A stretch of 33,807 nucleotides of DNA from assembly GCA_017456665.1 (NCBI GenBank), contig JAFTIY010000104.1, positions 1-33,807 of the forward strand, written 5' to 3'. Of this stretch, positions 24,963 through 32,297 are shown one piece after another. Each line of letters begins with the position of its first letter. The stretch's first letter is position 1. Both the position numbers and the translations under genes were made by a program. Below the pieces are notes generated by a model. It saw only the letters and a program-made list of their open reading frames with translations, ran no database searches and was not told the origin of the DNA. The stretch is from Clostridia bacterium (GTDB lineage Bacteria; Bacillota; Clostridia; Christensenellales; Borkfalkiaceae).

Positions 24963-24988
24963 AACACTTGAAAAGTTATTCAAATGTT
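24963..24988. promoter_or_regulatory. SmtB/CzrA-type operator
   Basis: Half-sites AACACTTGAA and TTCAAATGTT (9 of 10 complementary) are separated by AAGTTA. This is the 12-2-12 layout known for SmtB/CzrA sensors, including the TGAA-n-AGTTATTCA core. It covers the expected start of transcription and ends next to the GAGGGAG ribosome binding site, so bound regulator would block transcription of the operon. Confidence 0.75.
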
Positions 24989-25000
24989 TGAGGGAGTTTT

Positions 25001-25345
25001 ATGAATAATCAATCAACCGATTTAAGCGTAAGTGAATTTGTAAGAAAAAAAATTCCAAATGAAGAAACGATGTACGACCTTGCCGAGCTGTTTAAGGTGT
25101 TTGGCGACAGTACGAGAGCTAAAATACTGTGCTGTTTAGAGGTTAAAGACCTTTACGTAGGCGAAATAGCAGAGGTACTAAATATGAGTATTTCAGCAGT
25201 TTCGCACCAGTTACGCGTGCTTAAAAACGCAAAACTCGTTCGCGGCAGAAAAGAAGGCAAAGAGGTTAGATATTCGCTAGATGATAATCACGTTATGATG
25301 ATTATTGAATGCGGAATGTCGCACCTTAACGAAAGAGATAATTAA
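25001..25345 (+). CDS. ArsR/SmtB-family metal-sensing repressor (alpha-5 zinc-type site)
   Basis: The protein has 114 residues with a winged helix-turn-helix (about 28-95); the recognition helix is SISAVSHQLRVLKNA. The C-terminal helix has D95, H97, H108 and E111, which is exactly the DxHx10Hx2(H/E) alpha-5 site of zinc/cobalt sensors such as CzrA and SmtB. The alpha-3 CxC motif of CadC/ArsR is absent (EVKDLYVGE in that place). It should repress the operon until Zn(II) or a similar ion binds. It is the first gene of the operon with the HMA protein and P1B ATPase and has a matching operator over its promoter. Confidence 0.92.
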   Translation: MNNQSTDLSVSEFVRKKIPNEETMYDLAELFKVFGDSTRAKILCCLEVKDLYVGEIAEVLNMSISAVSHQLRVLKNAKLVRGRKEGKEVRYSLDDNHVMMIIECGMSHLNERDN

Positions 25346-25359
25346 TTTAGGAGAAACTT

Positions 25360-25578
25360 ATGAAAAAAAGCTTTAAAACGAAAAACGTAGACTGTGCACA
25401 TTGCGCTGAAAAAATGAAAACTGCCATTGAAAAAATAGATGGTGTAAATCAAGCATCAGTAAACTTTTTAACCCAAAGATTAACTATCGACGCCTGCGAC
25501 GAGCAATTTGATCAAATTTTAGTTTTGGCAGAGCAGGCGTGCAAAAAAATAGATAACGATTTTGAAATAGTAAAATGA
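25360..25578 (+). CDS. Free-standing heavy-metal-associated (HMA) domain protein
   Basis: The protein has 72 residues with a single ferredoxin-like HMA domain. Metal ligands are in [11 protein letters not shown] (Cys12 and Cys15), the form seen in the N-terminal domains of ZntA/CadA ATPases rather than the GMTCxxC form of copper chaperones. It likely hands zinc or cadmium to the downstream ATPase, which lacks its own N-terminal HMA domain. A GGAG site lies upstream. Its end overlaps the ATPase start by 4 bases (ATGA at 25575-25578). Confidence 0.9.
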   Translation: MKKSFKTKNVDCAHCAEKMKTAIEKIDGVNQASVNFLTQRLTIDACDEQFDQILVLAEQACKKIDNDFEIVK

Positions 25579-27479
25579 AATTAAACTTAAACAAAAAAGA
25601 CAAACGCTTTTTAATAAGATTACTCTTTGCCCTTTTTCTATTTACACTAACCTTTACTTTAGATAAAATTTTTACCCTTTCTAGCCTATTCGACAAAAAC
25701 CTGGGCTGGCTATTTACACTTGCCGTTTATCTTTCAATTTATATTTTTATTGGATACGACGTATTGATAAAAGCAATAAAAAATATAATCAATCTTCAGC
25801 CCTTTAGTGAACATTTTTTAATGATGATTGCAACGCTCGGTGCGTTTGCACTTGGCGTTTATCGCGCTATAGGCGGACTTTCGGTTGAAGGGTTCGACGA
25901 AGCGTGCGCCGTTTTACTCTTTTATCAAGCAGGCGAGCTATTTCAAAGGCTTGCAACTAATAACGCGCGTAACAGCATTTCAAAACTAATGGATATAATG
26001 CCCGACAACGCAAATTTAGTTACCCAAAATAAAGTTATAAGCGTTGATCCTTATGAAGTTGAAATTGGTAGTACACTAGTTGTTTATTCGGGTGAAAAAA
26101 TCGCCATCGACGGCGTTGTAATAGATGGCAATTCATTAATCGATAACAGAGCGCTAACAGGCGAAAGCATGCCCGTTGAAGTAGGCGAAGGAAGCACGGT
26201 TTTAAGCGGATCAATCAATTTAACGAGTGAAATAAAGATTAAAACCACAAAAAGTTTTGAATGCAGTACTGCGAGCAAAATTTTAGAGCTGGTAGAAAAT
26301 GCAAGCGATAAAAAAAGTAAAACAGAAAATTTTATAAGTCGCTTTGCAAAGTATTACACGCCAACAGTAGTAATTTGCGCCCTACTGCTTGCCATTGTAC
26401 CCCCCATTTTTACGGGCGATCACGCAACTTGGATTTATCGTGCGCTCAACTTTTTAGTAGTATCTTGCCCTTGCGCATTGGTTATTTCTGTTCCGCTAAC
26501 CTTTTTCGTTGCGCTAGGCAACGCTTCTTCAAAAGGAATTTTAGTTAAAGGCTCAAGTTATTTAGAGCTTTTAAGCAAGGCAAATATTTTTATTTTTGAC
26601 AAAACGGGAACTTTAACAAAGGGTGAATTTGAAATTTGCGACGTATATCCACAAAATAATCGCGAAGAAATTTTGCGACTTGCCGCAATTTGCGAGCAAA
26701 ATAATCCGCACCCGATTGCAAAAGCTATTTTAAAAGAATACCCCTTAAGCGAAAGCGGTTATACCCTAACCAATATATTTGGCAAAGGAGTTAGAGCCGA
26801 AAAAGAAGGTGAGATTATACTGTGTGGCAACTCGGCACTTTTTAACGAATACGGCATACAATGTGAAACGGCAAGCGAAAAAACTGCGGTTTACGTAGCA
26901 AAAAACAACCGTTACGTTGGAAGTATTTTTCTTGAAGACGGCATTAAAAGTGGCGTTAATGAAGTTATAGGCCAACTTAATAGTGAAAACTGCACTACGC
27001 TTATGCTTACCGGAGATAACCAAGCTGCTGCAAAAAGCGTTGCAAGCAAGGTTAACATCACAAACTACAAGCACTCACTTTTGCCCCAAGATAAAGTAGC
27101 CGAAACAGAAAAAATTATTGCAAGCAAAAATAAAAAAGATATAGTTTGCTTTATTGGCGACGGGATAAACGACGCGCCTGCTCTTATACGTGCCGACGTT
27201 GGCGTTGCGATGGGCGCAATAGGAAGCGACGCTGCAATAGAAGCGGCCGACGTGGTTTTTTTACAAGACGATTTAAAGTGTTTGCCACTTGCAAGAAAAA
27301 TCGCCAAAACTGCGGTAACTATATCAGTTCAAAATATTGTTTTCAGTATTGCCGTAAAGGTTATAATTATGCTGTTATCAGCTCTAAATATAACTAATAT
27401 GTGGATAGCTATTTTCGGCGACGTGGGGGTTGCTATTATTGCTATACTAAACGCGATACGCGCAATAAAAATAAAATAA
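25575..27479 (+). CDS. P1B-type heavy-metal-exporting ATPase (Zn/Cd/Pb type)
   Basis: The protein has 634 residues. The actuator domain has TGES (195-198); the transmembrane metal site has SCPCAL (CPC 298-300); the phosphorylation site is DKTGTLTKG (Asp342); NPHP (378-380 region) marks the nucleotide domain; [10 protein letters not shown] forms the hinge. The last membrane helix has '[18 protein letters not shown]', with the Asp typical of zinc/cadmium exporters (ZntA/CadA). It should pump Zn(II), Cd(II) or Pb(II) out of the cell. The N-terminal HMA domain is missing and is supplied by the preceding gene. The alpha-5 type regulator suggests zinc is the main signal. Confidence 0.93.
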   Translation: MKLNLNKKDKRFLIRLLFALFLFTLTFTLDKIFTLSSLFDKNLGWLFTLAVYLSIYIFIGYDVLIKAIKNIINLQPFSEHFLMMIATLGAFALGVYRAIGGLSVEGFDEACAVLLFYQAGELFQRLATNNARNSISKLMDIMPDNANLVTQNKVISVDPYEVEIGSTLVVYSGEKIAIDGVVIDGNSLIDNRALTGESMPVEVGEGSTVLSGSINLTSEIKIKTTKSFECSTASKILELVENASDKKSKTENFISRFAKYYTPTVVICALLLAIVPPIFTGDHATWIYRALNFLVVSCPCALVISVPLTFFVALGNASSKGILVKGSSYLELLSKANIFIFDKTGTLTKGEFEICDVYPQNNREEILRLAAICEQNNPHPIAKAILKEYPLSESGYTLTNIFGKGVRAEKEGEIILCGNSALFNEYGIQCETASEKTAVYVAKNNRYVGSIFLEDGIKSGVNEVIGQLNSENCTTLMLTGDNQAAAKSVASKVNITNYKHSLLPQDKVAETEKIIASKNKKDIVCFIGDGINDAPALIRADVGVAMGAIGSDAAIEAADVVFLQDDLKCLPLARKIAKTAVTISVQNIVFSIAVKVIIMLLSALNITNMWIAIFGDVGVAIIAILNAIRAIKIK

Positions 27480-27496
27480 AAATTTTAAAACATTAT

Positions 27497-27526
27497 AAAA
27501 GAGCATACCTATTGGTATGCTCTTTT
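27497..27526. terminator. Bidirectional terminator between the ATPase and histidine kinase genes
   Basis: A 13-bp perfect stem (AAAAGAGCATACC with GGTATGCTCTTTT) and a 4-base loop, with T or A tracts on each side. It serves both convergent transcripts. Confidence 0.88.
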
Positions 27527-27543
27527 GTTCATTTGTTCAAAAT

Positions 27544-27569
27544 AGGCGTTAATCAATCTATAGGCGGCC
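27544..27569 (-). repeat. Intergenic motif copy C (diverged, inverted)
   Basis: On the minus strand the copy has CGCCTATAGATTGATTAACG as its core, starting right after the histidine kinase stop codon and before the shared terminator. It is about 18 of 26 identical to the plus-strand type and close to copy B. Confidence 0.65.
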
Positions 27570-28625
27570 TTAATATAAAGTTACGGTAAAAATACACCCG
27601 CCTTCTTTGCAATTTTCGCAGGTAATTTCTGCACCGTACTCATCCAATACTTTTTTAACCAATGCAAGCCCCAGCCCGTTACCTTCAGAGCGGTGGCTAC
27701 TGTCGCATTGGTAAAATTTATCGAATACGTGTTTAATTTTTTCTTCACTTATACCGCAACCGTTATCTTCAACCGAAAAAATTATTTTTTGATTTTCAGA
27801 AAAAAGTCGCACTTTTATATAGCCGTTTTCTTTACCAAATTTTATTGCGTTATCTATAAGATTTAACCAAACGTGATTTAAAATATTTTCATTACCAACG
27901 TAGTTAATTGGCTGAAGATCAATATCGGGCTCTATATTTTTCTCACTCCATTTAGGCTCTAAAACCAAAATACATTGCCTTATTTGTTCATCTAAACTAA
28001 ATTGTTTTTTACTCGCATCGATCTGCTTGTTTTCTACTTTAGAAATAAGTAAAATATTTGAAATAAGGGTATTTAATCTGCGCGTACTTATTAAAATACG
28101 TTGCAAGTACTCCGCCCTATCCTCCTGCGAGATGCTTTCATCCTGAAGTAAGGTAACGTAGCCTTCTATAGAACCAATAGGCGTTTTAAACTCATGCGAT
28201 ACCGCCGAAATAAAATCCGATTGCAAAATTTCGGTAGTGTTAAGTTCTTTAACCATTAAGTTAAAGTTGTTTATCATACAGTCTATTTCATAAATAACGC
28301 TTCTATCTTCAATTTTAGTTTCAAAATCACCGTTTGCCACGTTATTCATACTTTTTGAAAGTTTATCAATAGGCGAAATAAATAATCGTGAAATAAAATA
28401 AGAAAGCGTTCCGCCGATAATAATACTAAAAAGCAAGGTCCAAACGTAAATTGTAAATTCAATTTCTATTTGCAACAATTTATATAAGAGGTCGGCAAAT
28501 ATTTGCGCCGCAAAAGTAGTAATAAGTAAAACTACGAGTATAATCGGAAAAAAGGTTCGGGTAATATTACGCACCGGTTTTATGTATTTTGCGTTATACT
28601 TAGTTAGCTTTTTCTTTTTTCTCAT
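27570..28625 (-). CDS. Sensor histidine kinase (two transmembrane helices, HAMP)
   Basis: The protein has 351 residues. Two membrane helices (about 24-48 and 58-80) are separated by only about ten residues, so there is almost no extracellular sensor domain. A HAMP linker (about 82-133) leads to HisKA with ISAVSHEFKTP (His144). The ATPase domain has NLIDNAIKFG (N box), EDNGCGIS (G1) and GNGLGLALV (G2). The tiny outer loop suggests it senses the membrane or works with a partner protein, as in intramembrane-sensing kinases of Firmicutes. Its start overlaps the response regulator stop (ATGA). Confidence 0.92.
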   Translation of the reverse strand: MRKKKKLTKYNAKYIKPVRNITRTFFPIILVVLLITTFAAQIFADLLYKLLQIEIEFTIYVWTLLFSIIIGGTLSYFISRLFISPIDKLSKSMNNVANGDFETKIEDRSVIYEIDCMINNFNLMVKELNTTEILQSDFISAVSHEFKTPIGSIEGYVTLLQDESISQEDRAEYLQRILISTRRLNTLISNILLISKVENKQIDASKKQFSLDEQIRQCILVLEPKWSEKNIEPDIDLQPINYVGNENILNHVWLNLIDNAIKFGKENGYIKVRLFSENQKIIFSVEDNGCGISEEKIKHVFDKFYQCDSSHRSEGNGLGLALVKKVLDEYGAEITCENCKEGGCIFTVTLY

Positions 28626-29293
28626 ACCCTTACCACCTTATAGCCCAATCCTCTTATCGTAATTATTTTAAAATCCTCACAGTTTTTAAATCTATCACGT
28701 AGTCGGTTTATGTGAACGTCTACCGTATGGGTATCCCAGTCGTTTTCATACCCCCAAATATCATCCATCAACTGCTTGCGGGTAAAAGTTTTGCCCGGAT
28801 AAGATGCCATTTTATATAGCAACATAAATTCCTTTTGCGGAAGTATTGAGCTTTCACCCCCCGTTGTAACGGTAAGTGAATCGCATTCAAGCACGGTTGA
28901 GCCAATAACGAGTTTGCGGTCGTTAATCATTTGAGCTCGGCGAAGAAGTGCGTTTACTCTAACCACCATTTCGTTTACGTTTACCGGCTTAACCATATAA
29001 TCATCTGCACCAACGGCAAAAGCAAGCTTCATATCGTCGAAGGTATCTTTTGCTGTAATAACCAAAACGGGAATGGTTCTTCCGCTTTCGCGCAAATAAT
29101 TTACCAAATCGTATCCGTCGAGCTCGGGCATCATAATATCGGAGATAATCAAATCAAAATATTCGCTGCTTAAAGCATCGATAACCATTTTACCGTTAGA
29201 AACACCCTTTACGTCATACCCGTTTTTGATAAGTACGCGCTGGAACAAAACGTTTAATTCGCCGTCATCTTCTGCTATTAAAATTTTATACAT
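28622..29293 (-). CDS. OmpR-family response regulator
   Basis: The protein has 223 residues. The receiver domain has acidic residues 8-10 (EDD), phosphoacceptor Asp52 in SDIMMPELDG, and the Lys of DDYMVKPV. The C-terminal winged helix spans about 130-223 with 'DTHTVDVHINRLRDRF' (recognition helix) and 'IRGLGYKV'. It should activate or repress genes after phosphorylation by the overlapping histidine kinase. No target is obvious in the window. AAAGGAAAA precedes the ATG. Confidence 0.93.
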   Translation of the reverse strand: MYKILIAEDDGELNVLFQRVLIKNGYDVKGVSNGKMVIDALSSEYFDLIISDIMMPELDGYDLVNYLRESGRTIPVLVITAKDTFDDMKLAFAVGADDYMVKPVNVNEMVVRVNALLRRAQMINDRKLVIGSTVLECDSLTVTTGGESSILPQKEFMLLYKMASYPGKTFTRKQLMDDIWGYENDWDTHTVDVHINRLRDRFKNCEDFKIITIRGLGYKVVRV

Positions 29294-29322
29294 TTTTATT
29301 TTCCTTTGCTTTTTACCTAATT

Positions 29323-29351
29323 ATTGTAACACAATACCAAATAATTTTCAA
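29323..29351 (-). promoter_or_regulatory. Sigma-A promoter of the two-component system
   Basis: Minus strand TTGAAA (29346-29351), a 17-bp spacer and TACAAT (29323-29328). The leader is about 25 nt. Confidence 0.72.
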
Positions 29352-29443
29352 GTTAATAGCGTTAATAATTATTCTACAAAAAATCAACTTTAGTACACAT
29401 TAACCCCATCGCCACACCTTGCATTAGCCAATTTAATAAAAAA

Positions 29444-29469
29444 GTGGGCCTATAGCGCAATTAACTAAC
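29444..29469 (+). repeat. Intergenic motif copy D
   Basis: The copy begins GTGGGCCTATAGCGCAATTA and lies 13 bp beyond the terminator of the Cys-rich hypothetical gene. It is identical to copy E over the first 15 bases. Confidence 0.8.
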
Positions 29470-29482
29470 ATTTCATCTTAAA

Positions 29483-29517
29483 AAACCCGCGCCGTTTTTT
29501 ATAAAAGGCGCGGGTTT
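29483..29517 (-). terminator. Intrinsic terminator of the Cys-rich hypothetical gene
   Basis: An 11-bp G+C-rich stem (AAACCCGCGCC with GGCGCGGGTTT) has a 13-base loop; the minus strand continues with a T run. Confidence 0.88.
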
Positions 29518-29547
29518 AAAGTTATTTAGCGATTAAAATAATTAGTT

Positions 29548-30186
29548 TTATCCGTTAGGAAAAAGAGGCAATTCAAAAAATCCGGCACAAACCTCTTGCG
29601 TATATTCTTGACACGGGGGTATTGCCGCATAGCCGTATGAGGGAACTAAAAGCTCTACCTCCATTACCATTTTTAATATTACCGTTACACAGCACGAAAC
29701 TGTAAATGTATTGTTATCGGTATTAAATACCCCCTCGGGCGCAACTATCGAAACTACAGCCTCAACAAAATAAGGAATGATTGAGGGCTCTGGAACAAAC
29801 ATAATAACGTCGCCCGTTAGAGTTGTAGAGCTGGTTGCAACCCCCTCAACGCCGTTTGCATCGGTATAAATCACCTCGAGCGGTACCGTTAAGGTAACCT
29901 GAACTCTGGCAAAATTAGGCCTATCGGTAAGCCTATCGATTTCAACGTTGGTAACCGTAGCTTTAGTGGTGGTACTTTTTGCCGAAACGAAGGTTAACGG
30001 ATATGTAGGGTTAGCCGGATTAAAATCTGTTAAAGTTAAAACAATGCCGTCTTCTTGAGTTTGTTTTATACAAGCATCAAAAACCTTTTTGGTTTGAATG
30101 CACACCTTCTCGCAAAGTCCGTTTAATGGGTTGCCCGTTATTTGACAAGGACAGCGCTCGGACTGAAAATTAGAAAAAAATGACAT
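29548..30186 (-). CDS. Cys-rich beta-structured protein of unknown function
   Basis: The protein has 212 residues from ATG 30186, chosen because GGAGGT lies seven bases upstream; a longer frame from 30249 lacks a site. It has no signal peptide or membrane helix. Nine cysteines fall in two groups: C12, C14, C25, C29 and C39 at the N-terminus, and C165, C166, C192 and C200 at the C-terminus. Between them are beta-strand-like, Thr/Val-rich segments. The end 'PSYGYAAIPPCQEYTQEVC' looks conserved-family-like, but I cannot name the family. Cys clusters with a secreted-like beta core but no export signal are seen in spore coat or exosporium proteins of Clostridia, so a spore-surface role is a guess. 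It is a single-gene unit with its own terminator. Confidence 0.75.
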   Translation of the reverse strand: MSFFSNFQSERCPCQITGNPLNGLCEKVCIQTKKVFDACIKQTQEDGIVLTLTDFNPANPTYPLTFVSAKSTTTKATVTNVEIDRLTDRPNFARVQVTLTVPLEVIYTDANGVEGVATSSTTLTGDVIMFVPEPSIIPYFVEAVVSIVAPEGVFNTDNNTFTVSCCVTVILKMVMEVELLVPSYGYAAIPPCQEYTQEVCAGFFELPLFPNG

Positions 30187-30315
30187 TTTTTTACCTCCGA
30201 ATTTTACTTTCACTTTAATATATGCAATTTTTTGTTTTTTTTGACACAAGTATAAAATTTAGCTCTTTTATTTTAAATTAATTTAATATTAAAATAAACA
30301 ATAAAAAGATAAAAA

Positions 30316-30341
30316 GTGGGCCTATAGCGCGATTAATCCAT
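30316..30341 (+). repeat. Intergenic motif copy E
   Basis: The copy begins GTGGGCCTATAGCGCGATTA, the best match to the consensus, and lies beyond the tsf terminator. Confidence 0.8.
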
Positions 30342-30359
30342 GTTTAAAGCAAAAAATAA

Positions 30360-30385
30360 AACCGCTTTGCAAAAGCAAAGCGGTT
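30360..30385 (-). terminator. Intrinsic terminator of rpsB-tsf
   Basis: An 11-bp perfect stem (AACCGCTTTGC with GCAAAGCGGTT) and a 4-base loop, followed on the minus strand by T-rich DNA. Confidence 0.87.
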
Positions 30386-30401
30386 AATAATCAACTATTA
30401 A

Positions 30402-31061
30402 TTAGCCTTTCATTTTAGCAACTTGAGCTGCAACTTCATCAGCTAAGTTTTCATTTTTCTTTTCAAGACCTTCGCCCATTTCGTAACGGGTAAATCTTCT
30501 TACAGAGATCTTTTCGCCGATGGTAGCGGTAGCTTCGATAACTAATTGTTCGATAGTTTTAGAAGTATCTTTAACGAACTTTTGGTTTAATAAGCAGTTT
30601 TCTTCATAGAAGCTTTTAATTCTGCCTTCAACCATTCTTTCGATAATATGTTCGGGCTTACCTTCTTCTTTAGCTTGAGCACGTAAAATGTTCTTTTCGT
30701 GTTCAATTACAGAAGCGGGAACTTCGCTAGAGTTAAGATATTCGGGCTTTGCAGCAGCAATGTGCATAGCGATATCGTGAACGAGGGTTTTGAATTGATC
30801 GCCGCGAGCAACGAAGTCGGTTTCGCAGTTAACTTCAACTAAAACACCGATAGTACCGTTCATATGAATATAACTTTCAACTAAACCTTCAGCAGCGATT
30901 CTACCTGCTTTTTTAGCAGCTTTAGCGATACCTTTTTCACGAAGGTAATCGATAGCCTTTTCCATATCGCCGTTGGTTTCGGTAAGAGCGTTCTTGCAAT
31001 CCATCATACCAGCGCCAGTTCTTTGACGAAGGGTCATAACGTCTTTAGCGGTAAAACTCAT
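30402..31061 (-). CDS. tsf: Translation elongation factor Ts
   Basis: The protein has 219 residues. It has the N-terminal UBA-like domain ([19 protein letters not shown]) and the nucleotide-exchange motif CETDFVAR. It recycles EF-Tu by releasing GDP. It is shorter than the roughly 290-residue Bacillus and E. coli proteins, with one core subdomain reduced, as in other short-form EF-Ts. The gene follows rpsB by 23 bp, the common bacterial order. AAGGAG precedes the ATG. Confidence 0.95.
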   Translation of the reverse strand: MSFTAKDVMTLRQRTGAGMMDCKNALTETNGDMEKAIDYLREKGIAKAAKKAGRIAAEGLVESYIHMNGTIGVLVEVNCETDFVARGDQFKTLVHDIAMHIAAAKPEYLNSSEVPASVIEHEKNILRAQAKEEGKPEHIIERMVEGRIKSFYEENCLLNQKFVKDTSKTIEQLVIEATATIGEKISVRRFTRYEMGEGLEKKNENLADEVAAQVAKMKG

Positions 31062-31084
31062 AATATATATCTCCTTATCGTAAA

Positions 31085-31900
31085 TTAGTTTTCTTGTTTA
31101 GCTTCAACAGCCTTAACAGCTTCTTCAGCGATAGCGTCTTCAGCTTGAACTTCTTCAGCAGTTACTTGAACTTGAGCCATATTGGTAATTTCTTCGCCGC
31201 GAGCCTTAACAGCGTCTTCGCCTTGCTTAGCTTCGATAACAGCGTCTGCAATGATAGAAGCGAGAAGCTTAACGGCACGGATAGCGTCGTCGTTACCAGA
31301 AATTACGTAATCAACCATATCGGGATCACAGTTTGTATCGGTAATAGCAACTACGGGGATACCTAATTTTCTTGCTTCTTTAACAGCGATGTCTTCACAG
31401 TTGGGGTCAACTACGAACATAACGCCGGGAAGAGTTCTCATTTCTCTGATACCGCCGAGGTTGGTGTGGAGTTTATCTCTTTCAGCTTTTAAAGCGATAA
31501 CTTCTTTTGTGGGAAGAAGGTCAAAATCGCCCATTTTTTCCATTTGGTCAAGTTTGGTAAGTCTTTCAACTCTTGAACGAATGGTTTTGAAGTTGGTTAA
31601 AGTGCCGCCGAGCCATCTTGAATTGATGTAGTACATACCGCATCTTTCAGCTTCTTGTTGAATAGCTTCTTGAGCTTGTTTTTTAGTACCAACGAATAAA
31701 ATGTTTTTGCCTTCTCTAACGCTATCTACAACAAATTTGTAAGCATCTTCAATTAAACCAACGGTAATTTGAAGGTCGATAATGTGAATGCCGTTTCTTT
31801 CGCCGTAAATGTACTTGCGCATTTTGGGGTTCCATCTTCTTGTTTGGTGACCAAAGTGTACACCTGCTTCAAGAAGCTGTTTCATAGTGGTTACTGCCAT
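31085..31900 (-). CDS. rpsB: 30S ribosomal protein S2
   Basis: The protein has 271 residues from ATG 31900 ([19 protein letters not shown]), preceded by GGAGG at seven bases; an upstream in-frame ATG at 31930 would add ten residues not found in the family. The conserved '[13 protein letters not shown]', '[11 protein letters not shown]', 'WLGGTLTNF' and 'DTNCDPD' segments are all present. S2 binds late to the 30S subunit. An acidic tail (about 235-271, many Glu/Ala) extends past the usual core. It is first in the rpsB-tsf operon and has a structured leader. Confidence 0.96.
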   Translation of the reverse strand: MAVTTMKQLLEAGVHFGHQTRRWNPKMRKYIYGERNGIHIIDLQITVGLIEDAYKFVVDSVREGKNILFVGTKKQAQEAIQQEAERCGMYYINSRWLGGTLTNFKTIRSRVERLTKLDQMEKMGDFDLLPTKEVIALKAERDKLHTNLGGIREMRTLPGVMFVVDPNCEDIAVKEARKLGIPVVAITDTNCDPDMVDYVISGNDDAIRAVKLLASIIADAVIEAKQGEDAVKARGEEITNMAQVQVTAEEVQAEDAIAEEAVKAVEAKQEN

Positions 31901-31939
31901 AATTTTGCCTCCGTTTAATCCTCCTTGCATTACCCTTTT

Positions 31940-32034
31940 TGCAGATTTGTAAAAAAAGGCGTGAGCGGCACTAATCTTACTGATGTGGATTTTAAGACAA
32001 CGAAACCGCTGAAATACAAGTGTGAATTTTCAAC
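31940..32034 (-). promoter_or_regulatory. Structured 5' leader of rpsB
   Basis: The leader is about 135 nt. On the RNA, AGCGG (from 32006-32010) can pair with CCGCU (31964-31968), enclosing a UCUUA/UAAGA stem (31993-31997 with 31975-31979). A CCTTTTT/AAAAAGG stem follows before the start codon. This could be an S2 autoregulatory leader as known for other rpsB operons; I do not claim a match to a known family. Confidence 0.45.
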
Positions 32035-32040
32035 CATGCT

Positions 32041-32069
32041 ATTTTAACATATTATTAACTCTTTTGCAA
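32041..32069 (-). promoter_or_regulatory. Sigma-A promoter of rpsB-tsf
   Basis: Minus strand TTGCAA (32064-32069), a 17-bp spacer and TAAAAT (32041-32046). DNA between 32070 and 32190 is A+T-rich with no gene. Confidence 0.75.
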
Positions 32070-32191
32070 ACGTTTTTCGCTCACTTTTACATTTTTTATT
32101 CATTTTTTGCATATTATTTTGCAAAATTTTACTCTAAATGTTAAGCATTATTTAGCACAAAGGGCTTTTTGAATATTTTTTTTTACAATAA

Positions 32192-32217
32192 GTGGGGCTA
32201 TAACGCGATTAACGGCA
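32192..32217 (+). repeat. Intergenic motif copy F
   Basis: The copy begins GTGGGGCTATAACGCGATTA and continues ACGGCA, matching copy A at its 3' half. It lies beyond the terminator of the GH3 gene. Confidence 0.8.
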
Positions 32218-32232
32218 TATTCAACTAAAAAA

Positions 32233-32258
32233 AGCGAGATTAACAAAAGTTAAACTCG
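32233..32258 (-). terminator. Intrinsic terminator of the GH3 gene
   Basis: GCGAG-A-TTAAC pairs with GTTAA-A-CTCGC around a 4-base loop, with one internal A-A mismatch; the minus strand continues with a T run. Confidence 0.82.
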
Positions 32259-32297
32259 CCTTAATTGTTATCAAATAAAATTTGCTATTTGTAACGT

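Noticed and set aside
30195-30235. A CATATATTA string upstream of the Cys-rich gene as a sporulation sigma-K -10.
   Set aside because: No matching -35 lies at the right distance and the region is too A+T-rich for one hexamer to count.
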